A stretch of 15,408 nt of DNA from Pseudomonadota bacterium (GCA_021811005.1 JAJZPY010000047.1:1-15408), one strand, 5' to 3'. Positions 1-7,677 are shown, counted from the first letter of the stretch. Numbers and translations: made by a program. The notes: generated by a model not told the origin, from the letters alone.

Positions 1-552
1 CAGGGCAAAATTGCGCGCACCCAATATTTCCGCGGTCTGGACGCCTTCAAGGGAATCCAGCTTGGGCTTGACTTCGCGCAACAGGAAATCGGTCACGTTG
101 TTGGTGGGCAATACCTTGCTGTAGAAACCCATGTACATGGAATCGATCGTTTGACCGATCTGCACGGAAAGCACCGGCAGCTGGGCCTGGGGCGGCAGCT
201 GGTTGCGCACGGAATTGACCTGGGTGTTGATTTCCGTCAGTGCCTTGCTGGGGTCGTAGTTCAGGCGCAGGGTGGCCGTGATGATGGAAGTTCCCAACAG
301 ACTGTTGGAAGACAGGTAGTCGATGCCCTGGGCCTGGGCGATGGCCGATTCCAGCGGCTGGGTAATGAATCCGGCCACGGTTTGCGCGTCCGCACCGTAA
401 TAGTTGGTGGTGATGGTGACCACCGCGTTCTGGGTTCGCGGAAACTGGTTGACGGGCAGGCTGAATACGGCCCGCAGGCCGAGCACCAGGATCAGCAGGC
501 TGACGACGACCGAAAGGACCGGTCGACGGATGAAAATGTCCGTGAAATTCAT
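1..552 (-). CDS. RND efflux pump inner-membrane permease, N-terminal part (runs off left edge)
   Basis: Proton-driven inner-membrane pump of the hydrophobe/amphiphile efflux (HAE1) RND family, expected to work as a trimer with the adaptor and outer-membrane channel encoded just upstream. The 184 visible residues run without a stop to base 1. They begin with the typical MNFTDIFIRRPVLS start, then transmembrane helix 1 (about residues 12-32), the LPVNQFPRTQNAVV segment entering the periplasmic porter domain, and conserved blocks such as TTNYYGADAQTV, ITQPLE and the I-QAQGIDYLSS stretch. Family members have about 1,030-1,050 residues, so over 80 % is missing. It starts 12 bases after the adaptor stop, so it is the distal gene of the operon. 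From memory the N-terminus looks more like the MexI branch than AcrB. The substrate cannot be told from this part, so I give no gene symbol. The family call is secure. Confidence 0.95.
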   Translation of the reverse strand, partial: MNFTDIFIRRPVLSVVVSLLILVLGLRAVFSLPVNQFPRTQNAVVTITTNYYGADAQTVAGFITQPLESAIAQAQGIDYLSSNSLLGTSIITATLRLNYDPSKALTEINTQVNSVRNQLPPQAQLPVLSVQIGQTIDSMYMGFYSKVLPTNNVTDFLLREVKPKLDSLEGVQTAEILGARNFAL

Positions 553-564
553 GGGCGGATCAGC

Positions 565-1740
565 TCACTTTTCCTGGGGCGAGGGCGATGAATCGTTGGG
601 CGGCAGCAGCTGGTTGTTGATGATCACCGGCGTGCCGGTCTGGAGTTTCAGCTGGCCGCTGGTGACCACGGTCGCGCCCACCTCAAGGCCCGACAAGACA
701 GCCACCTGGTCACCGCGCGTGGGTCCCGTGGTGACAAAAACCTGTTCTGCAACCCACGCCACCTTGGGAGCGCCCTGACCTTCATTGCCGTTTTTCCTGG
801 GGGCCGGCTTCAGGATGAACACGGTTGCGCCATAAGGATTGTAGGTAACGGCTGTTTGGGGAACCGTGATCAGCGACTGCGGTTCGCCGTGATTCCAGTG
901 CACTTTCCCGAACATACCCGGCAGCAAGGTTTCCTGCGGGTTGTCCACCCGGGCTTCCACGGCCAGATTGCGCGTGCTGGCATCCACCAGCGGGCTGATG
1001 GCGGAAATCACTCCGGAAAAGGTCTTTCCGGGCCAGGCATCGGTCTGGACCGTCACTTTCCCGCCTACCTTGAGCTGACCGGCCTGCTGTTGGGGCACGT
1101 TGAAATCCACCAGGATCGGGGCAATCTGCTGGAGCGTCACCACCTTGTCTCCGGCATTCAGATACTGCCCGGGATTGATGGTGGTGATTCCCAGGCGGCC
1201 TTCGAACGGCGCCACCAGGGTTTTTTTGGCAAGCAACGCCTTCTGCTGGGCCAGCTGTGCTTCCTTGCTTTGCAGGTCTGCCGTGTCGGTATCCAGTTGC
1301 GCCTTGCTGATGGCCTGGGCTGCATACTGGGCACGATCGCGCTCCATGGTGATGCGCGCCAGCGCAGCGCTGGCCTCCAGCATGTTGAGCTGGGCCTTTT
1401 CCGCATCATCCACCATCTCCAGCAGCACCTGTCCCGCTTGGGCCTTGTCGCCTGAATGGAAGGACATCAGGCGCACCGTGCCGGCAATCTCCGGGCTGAT
1501 GTCAACGCCGCGCACGGCACGAAGGGAACCCACCACCTCGAATTCAGGCACCCACTCCGACCGGCTTGCGGTGAGGGTGCTGACCGTTTGCGGCGGTTGG
1601 CCCGAAGCGGCCATGTACTTGCGCAGCATGGCCCCCTTGAACAGCTGGAATGCCACCAGCCCGCCGACCAGGATCGCGACCAGGGCCAGCATGATCATCA
1701 TGCGTTTCTTGAAGGAAGGGGTTGATTGTCGTTCGCTCAT
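565..1740 (-). CDS. RND efflux periplasmic adaptor (membrane fusion protein)
   Basis: Periplasmic adaptor that links the RND permease to the outer-membrane channel. The 391-residue protein has a short cytoplasmic N-terminus, one membrane anchor (about residues 14-32), a first lipoyl/barrel-sandwich half (VRGVDISPEIAGTV with HSGDKAQAGQVL), an alpha-helical hairpin (about 110-165, rich in Ala/Gln/Leu), the second lipoyl half (LVAPFEGRLG and NPGQYLNAGD), a beta-barrel domain (LVDFNVPQQQ, LVDASTRNLAVEA, LLPGMFGKV) and a membrane-proximal domain to the end. There is no lipobox; the anchor is a helix, as in the MexH-like branch. I chose the ATG at 1740, not an in-frame start 57 bases earlier. It overlaps the stop of the upstream gene as ATGA, an AGGAAAA lies about 10 bases upstream, and the earlier start would add a segment without family character. 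The C-terminal tail is rich in Pro, Ser and Asn and probably disordered. Confidence 0.95.
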   Translation of the reverse strand: MSERQSTPSFKKRMMIMLALVAILVGGLVAFQLFKGAMLRKYMAASGQPPQTVSTLTASRSEWVPEFEVVGSLRAVRGVDISPEIAGTVRLMSFHSGDKAQAGQVLLEMVDDAEKAQLNMLEASAALARITMERDRAQYAAQAISKAQLDTDTADLQSKEAQLAQQKALLAKKTLVAPFEGRLGITTINPGQYLNAGDKVVTLQQIAPILVDFNVPQQQAGQLKVGGKVTVQTDAWPGKTFSGVISAISPLVDASTRNLAVEARVDNPQETLLPGMFGKVHWNHGEPQSLITVPQTAVTYNPYGATVFILKPAPRKNGNEGQGAPKVAWVAEQVFVTTGPTRGDQVAVLSGLEVGATVVTSGQLKLQTGTPVIINNQLLPPNDSSPSPQEK

Positions 1741-3296
1741 GGTTGTTTGTTTTCCTGCTGCGAAATTCGGTGGGTGTCCGTGCCGGGCTGGTTCCACCAG
1801 CCGCCTCCCATGGCCAGAAACAAGGCTGCCGAATCGGCCAGCCGTGCCGACTGCGCCTGCACGAGTGAAATCCGGGCCTGGCTTTCGTGTTCTTCGGCCG
1901 TCAGCAACGTCAAAAAGCTGGCGCTGCCGGTTTCATACTGGGCACGGGCCAGCTCCAGGCTGCGGCTGGAAGCGCGCGCGTTGTCCGACTCGGCCGACAA
2001 CGTGCCGGCGTCGGTTTCCAGTGCGCGCAAGACGTCAGCCACGTTCTGGAAGGCATTGAGCACGGTCTGCCGGTATTGTGCGGCCGACTGGTCCAGAGCT
2101 GCTTCCGCGGCACGCTCTCCGGCTTCCAGGGCGCCCCCGTGAAACAGCGGTTGTGCCAGATTGGTTCCGAGATTCCAGACGGCAGATCCGGGGTTGAGCA
2201 TCGTGCCCGGGACCAATGCCATGGCACCGTAGCTCGCCGAAAGGGTGACATTGGGATAAACGCCGGCGATGGTGAGTCCCAGGTTGGCCGTGGCCTGATG
2301 CAGCTGGGCTTCGCTCACCAGAATGTCAGGCCGCTGGTGGATCAGCGCCGAAGGCAAGGAAAGCGGCAGTTTTTCCGGCAGCTGCAGGTCGTCCAGCTCG
2401 AATTCAGGCAACTGCGCGTCGCCCGGAAATTTGCCGGCATACACGGCCAGCTGATGGCGGGATTGCGCCAGTTGCCGTTGCAGCGCGGGAATCGTCGCCT
2501 GCGTCTGGGCCAGCGTGCCCCGCTGCTGCTGCATTTCCGTTTGCGAAATCGCTCCCAGGCGTTCGCGCACTTCCATGATGTCGAGAGTTTTTTTCTCGGC
2601 CGCTGCCACGGCTTCGGACGCGCGGAGCTGGGCCCGCAACGACGCTTCCCGTATCGCCGTGGTGGCGATATTGGCCGCCAGGGTCACCTGGGCGGCTCGC
2701 AGCAGGTTGGCCTGCGCGTCGGCCTGGGCCTCCAGCCCTTCCAGCTGCCGCCGGTTGGCCCCGAAGAAGTCGAGGGTGTAAGACACGCCCACGCTCGCGT
2801 TGGTCAGGCTGAACGTGGTGGGATTGCCCGGAAATCCGAAAGCCTCGGGCGAGATGCGCTGGCGGGTTTCTCCCAGCTTGGCATCGACGGCCGGAAACAT
2901 GAGGTTGCCACGCTCGGCAGCGGCGTATTGACGGGCGTTTTCCAGCGCAGCCTGGGCTGCTGCAATGGTCGGGCTGTTGTGCAATGCGTTGTCGATCAGG
3001 GCATCGAGCTTGGGCGAATGAAACAGGTGCCACCAGTCTGCCGGAATGCTGGCGCCGGTTTCGAAAACCTGGACCGCGCCGTCACGGGTCGGCGCGCTTG
3101 CAGTGGCCTGCGGCTGCGCGCCTTCCGTGTATTGCCGCACGTCGGGTGCGGCCGGCCGAACGAAGTCCGGCCCCACGGGAGAGCATCCCGCCAGCAGGAC
3201 AAACGGCAGCCATGCCACCCTCACCAGAAACCGCTCAATGATCGTTTCGCGGATCCTGCCAGCGGGCAGCCGCTTCATCATCCGATTGTCTTGCAT
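1737..3296 (-). CDS. RND efflux outer-membrane factor lipoprotein (NodT family)
   Basis: TolC/OprM-type outer-membrane channel that forms the exit duct of the tripartite pump. A lipoprotein signal with lipobox LAGC (Cys38 counted from the first ATG) is followed by SPVGPDFVRPAAP, typical of NodT/OprM lipoproteins. Two outer-membrane efflux repeats follow, with hallmarks such as WWHLFHSPKLDALIDNAL, RPDILVSEAQLHQATANLG and LFHGGALEAGE. The family usually has about 470-500 residues; this frame allows 519. The start is uncertain. The ATG at 3296 and the ATG pair at 3281/3278 lie inside the 3' end of moaE and give an unusually long segment before the hydrophobic core. A GTG at 3224, just past the moaE stop, gives a compact signal peptide (Cys14) and 495 residues. 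I give the longest frame as the outer bound. The stop overlaps the adaptor ATG. Confidence 0.93.
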   Translation of the reverse strand: MQDNRMMKRLPAGRIRETIIERFLVRVAWLPFVLLAGCSPVGPDFVRPAAPDVRQYTEGAQPQATASAPTRDGAVQVFETGASIPADWWHLFHSPKLDALIDNALHNSPTIAAAQAALENARQYAAAERGNLMFPAVDAKLGETRQRISPEAFGFPGNPTTFSLTNASVGVSYTLDFFGANRRQLEGLEAQADAQANLLRAAQVTLAANIATTAIREASLRAQLRASEAVAAAEKKTLDIMEVRERLGAISQTEMQQQRGTLAQTQATIPALQRQLAQSRHQLAVYAGKFPGDAQLPEFELDDLQLPEKLPLSLPSALIHQRPDILVSEAQLHQATANLGLTIAGVYPNVTLSASYGAMALVPGTMLNPGSAVWNLGTNLAQPLFHGGALEAGERAAEAALDQSAAQYRQTVLNAFQNVADVLRALETDAGTLSAESDNARASSRSLELARAQYETGSASFLTLLTAEEHESQARISLVQAQSARLADSAALFLAMGGGWWNQPGTDTHRISQQENKQP

Positions 3297-3702
3297 CGAC
3301 CCAACGCGCCCCCTCTGGCGTGATTTCTTTTTTCCAAAACGGCGCCTTTGTTTTCAAGGCGTCCATGAGAAATTCGCAAGCCTGAAATGCTTCTCCACGA
3401 TGCGCGCCGGTCACGCAAACCAGCACGATCGGGTCTCCCGGAGCCATGGCCCCCACCCGGTGAATGATCGACACTTCCTGGATATCCCAGCGGCGGCGCG
3501 CTTCGGATTCCAGCTGGCTCAAGGCCTTTTCCGTCATTCCGGGATAATGTTCCAGAGTCAGCCGGGAAACGGCGGCATCCTCGTTGAAATCCCGGACAAA
3601 CCCGGTAAAGCTGACCAGGGCGCCCACACGAACATCTTTGCCATGCAATATTTCCATTTCGTGACCGGCATCGAAAGGCGCTTCCTGAATTCGGACGCTC
3701 AT
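3235..3702 (-). CDS. moaE: Molybdopterin synthase catalytic subunit MoaE
   Basis: Large subunit of molybdopterin synthase. Two MoaE and two thiocarboxylated MoaD convert cyclic pyranopterin monophosphate to molybdopterin, the dithiolene core of Moco, in the cytoplasm. The 155 residues match the usual 140-150. Visible marks are GALVSFTGFVRD (27-38), LTLEHYPGMTEK (48-59), IHRVGAMAPGD (80-90), the VTGAHRGEAF block (97-106) and LKTKAPFWKKE, whose Lys117 and Lys124 correspond by motif to the two catalytic lysines of the E. coli enzyme (Lys119 and Lys126). The ATG at 3702 lies four bases after the stop of the mobB-moaD gene, so the two subunits of the synthase are translated in tandem. The 3' end may overlap the start of the efflux lipoprotein gene, depending on which start that gene uses. 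Confidence 0.97.
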   Translation of the reverse strand: MSVRIQEAPFDAGHEMEILHGKDVRVGALVSFTGFVRDFNEDAAVSRLTLEHYPGMTEKALSQLESEARRRWDIQEVSIIHRVGAMAPGDPIVLVCVTGAHRGEAFQACEFLMDALKTKAPFWKKEITPEGARWVDARQSDDEAAARWQDPRNDH

Positions 3703-3706
3703 GGCA

Positions 3707-4477
3707 TCACCCGCCGGTCACTGGAGGAAAAAGGGCCACTTCGTCCCCCGGTTTTACCAGGGCATCCAAAGCAACCAGCTCCTGATTCACGGCCGCCCTC
3801 AAGGGCCGCGAACCGGAAAGCGCCTCGTCCCAGGCGCCACCCCGCTGCCGCAACAAGGCAATCAAGGCAGCCAGGGGAACCGGCTGCGCCAGGGGAAACG
3901 CTTCCGCTTCGGTCTGCAGGGTTTCCCGAAGACGCGCAAAGTAGCGCAGCTGGACCGTGCCCACGGGAGCTTTGGAAGATACCATAAGATCGAACCGTTG
4001 CACGATGAAGCGGGCCACGGCCTCCGGGTCGTTGATGTCGAGACAGGGCAACAGCCCGCCCTGGGGCTCGTCGGTCACGAGGCCGATGAGCCAGGGATCG
4101 TCGGCGCTCAGGCGTTCTGCACCATGGGAGGCGCGCCAGACTTCAAGTTTTGGAATGGGATCTTTCTTGAAGCCTTCCACCAGCACCAGGTCGCATGCGG
4201 ACAGGCGGCCGATCAAGGCATCCAGCGGCGGTTCCGGTTCGCCCCGGTGCTCATGCATCAAGGCCCAGCGCTGGCCTGAAGCCACCATCACTTCATGGGC
4301 GCCCGCTTTCCGATGCCGCCACGAATCTTTCCCCGGCACATCAATATCGAATTCGTGATGCGCGTGCTTGATCAGGGAGACGCGGATGCCCCAGCCCACC
4401 AGATAGCGGATCACTTGCTCGATCAGGGTGGTTTTCCCGGCCCCTGAATATCCGGCAAACCCCAGCACGGCACTCAT
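3707..4477 (-). CDS. mobB-moaD: Fused MobB (Moco guanylylation adaptor) and MoaD (molybdopterin synthase sulfur carrier)
   Basis: One 256-residue frame carries two Moco proteins. Residues 1 to about 163 are MobB, a GTP-binding P-loop protein that assists MobA in forming molybdenum guanine dinucleotide: Walker A GYSGAGKT (9-16), LIKHAHHEFDIDVPGKDSWRH (about 35-55), AGAHEVMVAS and LVLVEGFKKDPIPKLEV (97-113). Residues about 174-256 are MoaD, the ubiquitin-fold small subunit of molybdopterin synthase: VQLRYFARLRE, a loop-helix region, PLRAAVNQELV and the tail DEVALFPPVTGG. That tail ends the protein in the Gly-Gly needed for adenylation and thiocarboxylation. The linker holds an internal ATG (3985, Met165) that could also yield free MoaD of 92 residues, but I see no clear Shine-Dalgarno there. 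MobB alone is about 165-175 residues and MoaD about 81. The start overlaps the rmuC stop as ATGA, and moaE follows after three bases. Both domain assignments are firm; how the fusion works is inference. Confidence 0.93.
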   Translation of the reverse strand: MSAVLGFAGYSGAGKTTLIEQVIRYLVGWGIRVSLIKHAHHEFDIDVPGKDSWRHRKAGAHEVMVASGQRWALMHEHRGEPEPPLDALIGRLSACDLVLVEGFKKDPIPKLEVWRASHGAERLSADDPWLIGLVTDEPQGGLLPCLDINDPEAVARFIVQRFDLMVSSKAPVGTVQLRYFARLRETLQTEAEAFPLAQPVPLAALIALLRQRGGAWDEALSGSRPLRAAVNQELVALDALVKPGDEVALFPPVTGG

Positions 4478-5754
4478 GATTGCCCTCCATCCTGTCGCGA
4501 CCCGCCGTTTTCGTCTTCAAGCAGCCGTTCGGCCACGCCCCCTGCGCCGCCCAAGGCATCCCGTTCCACCGCTTCAAGTTCCACGCGGTGAATCTGCCCG
4601 AAACGACGACTGATTTTCTGGCTGGAAATGTGGACGTCGTCCACGTCGTTGGACGCCTGCTTGATGTGGGTGGCCAATTTTTTCATGCGCTCCTCGAAAC
4701 GCGCGAAATCACCGGCCAGGACATTCAAGGCGTCCTGGATGATGTGCACCTGCTTGCGCGTCTCCACGTTTTTCAGGACGGCATGTGCCGTGTTCAGTAT
4801 GGCCATGAGCGTGGTTGGCGAAACGATCCATACCCGCCGTTTCATGGCGTATTCCACCACGTCGGGGTGGCTGCCGTGGATTTCGGCAAAAATGGCCTCC
4901 GCCGGCACAAACATCAATGCGCCATCGCCGGTCTCGCCCGCAATGATGTATTTGTCCGAAATGGCGTCCACATGACCTTTGACGTCATTGCGGAACTGGC
5001 GCATGGCGCTGTCCCGCTCGCCCGGCTGCTGATCGGGTCGAACCAGCCGCTCGTAGTTTTCCAGGGGAAACTTGGAGTCCACGCCAATATTGCCGGTAGG
5101 CTCCGGCAGGCGCAGCAGGCAGTCCACGCGCACGCCCGTGGACAAAACGGACTGGAATTCATAGGCATTGGGCGGGAGGATGTTGCGGACGATGTCTTCC
5201 AGCTGGATTTCCCCGATCGCGCCCCGCGCCCGCTTGTCGCCCAGCAAGGCTTGCAGGCTGACCACGTTGGTGGCGAGCCCGTCGATCTTTTTCTGTGCCT
5301 CATCGATGGCAGACAGGCGCTGCATGACGGACACGAAGGTCTCGTTGGTTTTCTTGAACCCTTCGTCGAGCCGCTCGGCGACCTTGCCAGAAATCAGCTC
5401 GAGGCGTTCATCGACCTTGCGGCCGAGGGCTTCCGAGCGCTCCGTCAGGCGCTCGAGCAGATCCAGCCTCAGTTTTTCGAGGTGATCGCGCATCTGGATC
5501 AGCTCGCCTTTCACGGTGTCCCGTAGGCGTTCGGCCGATTCCGTCTGGTTGTGGGACAACCGGTCGCCCTGATGCACCAGGCCGGCTTGCAGCTGGTTTT
5601 CCAGTTCGCGCAGGCGCGACTCCAGCAAATTGGCCACGTGCGGCGATTCTTCGCCGAACTGCTGGCTCAGGCCATCCAGGCGTCGGTGCAAGGCGTAAAG
5701 GCCCCAGGCCAGGACCAGAACGATGCAGCCGACGAGCAGGATGACGGGCAGCAT
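4474..5754 (-). CDS. rmuC: DNA recombination protein RmuC
   Basis: RmuC family protein. In E. coli its loss changes inversion between short repeats, and a nuclease role has been proposed from its restriction-like core. The 426 residues (E. coli protein about 475) show one N-terminal membrane segment (about 2-21), a long Glu/Arg/Leu-rich coiled coil (about 25-150), and the conserved RmuC domain with LLGDKRARGAIGEIQLE (170-186), LPPNAYEFQ and VDSKFPLENYERL (225-237). The Asp-Ser-Lys sits where a PD-(D/E)XK-type site would be expected. VPAEAIFAEI, WIVSPTTLMAILNT and SSQKISRRF follow towards the end. The start lies 11 bases after the bipA stop and a GAGG is about 9 bases upstream. The gene ends overlapping the mobB-moaD start. 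Linkage to Moco and efflux genes has no obvious functional reason. Confidence 0.95.
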   Translation of the reverse strand: MLPVILLVGCIVLVLAWGLYALHRRLDGLSQQFGEESPHVANLLESRLRELENQLQAGLVHQGDRLSHNQTESAERLRDTVKGELIQMRDHLEKLRLDLLERLTERSEALGRKVDERLELISGKVAERLDEGFKKTNETFVSVMQRLSAIDEAQKKIDGLATNVVSLQALLGDKRARGAIGEIQLEDIVRNILPPNAYEFQSVLSTGVRVDCLLRLPEPTGNIGVDSKFPLENYERLVRPDQQPGERDSAMRQFRNDVKGHVDAISDKYIIAGETGDGALMFVPAEAIFAEIHGSHPDVVEYAMKRRVWIVSPTTLMAILNTAHAVLKNVETRKQVHIIQDALNVLAGDFARFEERMKKLATHIKQASNDVDDVHISSQKISRRFGQIHRVELEAVERDALGGAGGVAERLLEDENGGSRQDGGQS

Positions 5755-5765
5755 GGCGTAGGGCC

Positions 5766-7592
5766 TCAGCCTTGCGCTTCGGTTTCCCGGGCTGCGCGCT
5801 TGCGCTCGTGTTCGAGCAAGTGGCGCTTGCGGATCCGGATCGTTTTGGGCGTGATTTCCACCAGTTCGTCGTCATTGATGAACTCGATGGCCGACTCGAG
5901 GGTCAGGACCACGGGCGGGGTCAGCACCACGGCCTCGTCCTTTCCCGCTGCACGAACGTTGGTCAGCTGCTTGGTTTTGACGGGGTTGACCACCAGATCG
6001 TTGTCGCGGCTGTGGATGCCGATGACCATGCCTTCATAGACGCGGTCGCCCGGGACCACAAACATCCGGCCGCGTTCCTGCAGCTTCCAGAGCGCGTAAG
6101 CCACGGCTTCTCCTTGCTCCGCCGAAATCAGGACCCCGTTTCTGCGGGCGGGAATTTCGGGTTTAAGCGGCGCGAAATCGTCGAACACGTGGCTCATGAG
6201 CCCTGTGCCTCGCGTGAGCGTGAGGAATTCCGACTGGAAACCGATCAGTCCGCGTGCCGGAATGCGGTAGTCCAGACGCACCCTGCCCCGGCCATCGGGT
6301 TGCATGTCCTGCAGGTCGCCCCTGCGCTCGCCCAGGGCCTGCATCACGGGGCCCTGATGATCCTCATCCACGTCCACGGTGAGCATTTCGAAGGGCTCGC
6401 ATTTCTGTCCGTCGATTTCCTTGAACAGCACTCGCGGGCGCGATACCGCCAGCTCATAGCCTTCGCGGCGCATGTTTTCCAGGAGAATGGTCAGGTGCAA
6501 CTCCCCCCGGCCGGAAACCAGGAAAATGTCCGTGTCCGACGTTTCCTGCACGCGCAACGCCACATTGCTCAGGAGTTCGCGATCCAGCCGTTCGCGCACC
6601 TGGCGGCTGGTGACGAATTTCCCCTCCTGGCCGGCAAAAGGCGAGGTGTTCACCTGGAAGTTCATGGTGAGCGTGGGCTCGTCCACTTCCAGCATGGGCA
6701 ATCCTTCGGGGCGCTCCGGATCGGCAATGGTCACACCGATGCCGATGTCCTCGATGCCGTTGATAAGAACGATGTCACCCGCTTCGGCGCTTTCAAAAGG
6801 CATGCGCTCCAGTCCCTTGAAGCCCAGCACCTGGTTGACGCGTGCCTTTTTGGCCGGACTGCCGGGGCCGCGCAATACCGCCACTTCCTGCCCGGAGCGC
6901 AGCGTGCCGCGGTGGATGCGGCCGATGCCGATGCGGCCCACGAAACTGGAATAGTCGAGCGAAATGATCTGCAGCTGCAGCGGCGCAGTCGGGTCGCCCG
7001 GCCTTTCGGGCACGTGGCGAAGAATGGCCTCGAACAGGGGCCGCATGTCCTGCCCCGGCTGCGCCGGATCCAGCGAGGCATAACCCTGCAAGGCGGATGC
7101 ATAGACCACCGGAAAATCGAGCTGCTCTTCGGTGGCGCCCAGCTTGTCGAACAGGTCGAAGGTGTGGTTGACCACCCAGTCCGGACGGGCTCCGGGACGA
7201 TCGATCTTGTTCACCACCACGATGGGCTTGAGTCCCTGGGCCAGGGCCTTGCGAGTCACGAAGCGCGTCTGCGGCATCGGTCCTTCCACCGCATCCACCA
7301 GCAGAAGCACGCCGTCCACCATGGACAGCACGCGTTCCACTTCGCCGCCAAAATCGGCATGGCCGGGGGTATCGACGATATTGATGTGCGTGCCTTCGTA
7401 TTCCACGGCGCAGTTTTTGGCCAGGATGGTGATGCCGCGCTCCTTTTCAAGGTCATTGCTGTCCATGACCCGTTCAGAGACCTGCTGGTGGGCTGCAAAG
7501 GTGCCGGATTGCTGCAGCAGCTTGTCGACCAGCGTTGTTTTGCCGTGGTCCACATGGGCGATGATGGCGATGTTGCGAAGGCGTCGGGACAT
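5766..7592 (-). CDS. typA: Ribosome-associated translational GTPase BipA/TypA
   Basis: BipA (TypA) is a translation-factor GTPase of the EF-G/LepA group that binds 70S ribosomes and helps large-subunit assembly and growth at low temperature or under stress. The 608 residues match E. coli (607). The G domain has AHVDHGKT (12-19), the RGITI switch I segment, DTPGH (74-78) and NKID (128-131). Domain II, the EF-G-like domains III and V (RGELHLTILLENMRREGYE, IPARGLIGFQSEF) and the BipA-specific C-terminal domain (LTNVRAAGKDEAVVLTPP, LESAIEFINDDELVEITPK, IRKRHL) follow in order. I chose the ATG at 7592, because MSRRLRNIAIIAHVDHG lines up with the E. coli start. A TTG three codons earlier is less likely. 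The Shine-Dalgarno is weak. It is the first gene of the seven-gene minus-strand run, with a candidate promoter about 30 bases upstream. Confidence 0.98.
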   Translation of the reverse strand: MSRRLRNIAIIAHVDHGKTTLVDKLLQQSGTFAAHQQVSERVMDSNDLEKERGITILAKNCAVEYEGTHINIVDTPGHADFGGEVERVLSMVDGVLLLVDAVEGPMPQTRFVTRKALAQGLKPIVVVNKIDRPGARPDWVVNHTFDLFDKLGATEEQLDFPVVYASALQGYASLDPAQPGQDMRPLFEAILRHVPERPGDPTAPLQLQIISLDYSSFVGRIGIGRIHRGTLRSGQEVAVLRGPGSPAKKARVNQVLGFKGLERMPFESAEAGDIVLINGIEDIGIGVTIADPERPEGLPMLEVDEPTLTMNFQVNTSPFAGQEGKFVTSRQVRERLDRELLSNVALRVQETSDTDIFLVSGRGELHLTILLENMRREGYELAVSRPRVLFKEIDGQKCEPFEMLTVDVDEDHQGPVMQALGERRGDLQDMQPDGRGRVRLDYRIPARGLIGFQSEFLTLTRGTGLMSHVFDDFAPLKPEIPARRNGVLISAEQGEAVAYALWKLQERGRMFVVPGDRVYEGMVIGIHSRDNDLVVNPVKTKQLTNVRAAGKDEAVVLTPPVVLTLESAIEFINDDELVEITPKTIRIRKRHLLEHERKRAARETEAQG

Positions 7593-7622
7593 GAAGTTCA
7601 ACCAGATTCAATGAAGCCGGCT

Positions 7623-7651
7623 ATTTTATCATGCCGCGGGGGTTGCTTCGA
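7623..7651 (-). promoter_or_regulatory. Candidate sigma70 promoter for the bipA operon (extended -10)
   Basis: On the minus strand TGATAAAAT reads as an extended -10 (TGn plus TAAAAT, five of six matches; hexamer at 7623-7628). A weak -35 (TCGAAG, 7646-7651) lies 17 bases upstream. Transcription would start near 7616, about 24 bases before the bipA ATG. This is pattern reading only. The spacer contains part of a GC-rich hairpin. Confidence 0.4.
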
Positions 7652-7655
7652 CCCC
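7639..7655. other. Short GC-rich inverted repeat in the bipA/arnD divergent spacer
   Basis: GGGGTTG and CGACCCC form a seven-pair stem (one T-G wobble) around a three-base loop. On the plus strand it is followed by AAAAA, not T residues, and on the minus strand there is no T-run either, so it is not a factor-independent terminator. It overlaps the -35 and spacer of the candidate bipA promoter and lies just before arnD, so it could be an operator or merely chance in GC-rich DNA. Confidence 0.3.
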
Positions 7656-7671
7656 AAAAATTGGCGATAGT
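7643..7671 (+). promoter_or_regulatory. Weak candidate promoter for arnD-bcp-phoH-lplT
   Basis: TTGCTT (7643-7648) and GATAGT (7666-7671) are separated by 17 bases. Each matches the consensus only partly. If used, transcription would begin at or next to the arnD ATG (7678) and give a leaderless message, which would fit the absence of a Shine-Dalgarno there. It is speculative. Confidence 0.2.
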
Positions 7672-7677
7672 CGAACG

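Noticed and set aside
1887..3323. A 478-codon plus-strand frame opposite the outer-membrane factor
   Set aside because: Antisense shadow of a well-supported gene, with no recognisable domain and a Gly/Arg/Gln-heavy composition.
7639..7660. GC-rich hairpin followed by AAAAA as a transcription terminator
   Set aside because: A terminator needs a T-run after the stem in the direction of transcription; neither strand has one, and the location is between divergent starts.
5772..7670. A 632-codon open frame on the plus strand across bipA
   Set aside because: It lies wholly antisense to a clear bipA, its translation is rich in His, Gln and Arg with no family motif, and it is the normal mirror effect of GC-rich codon bias.
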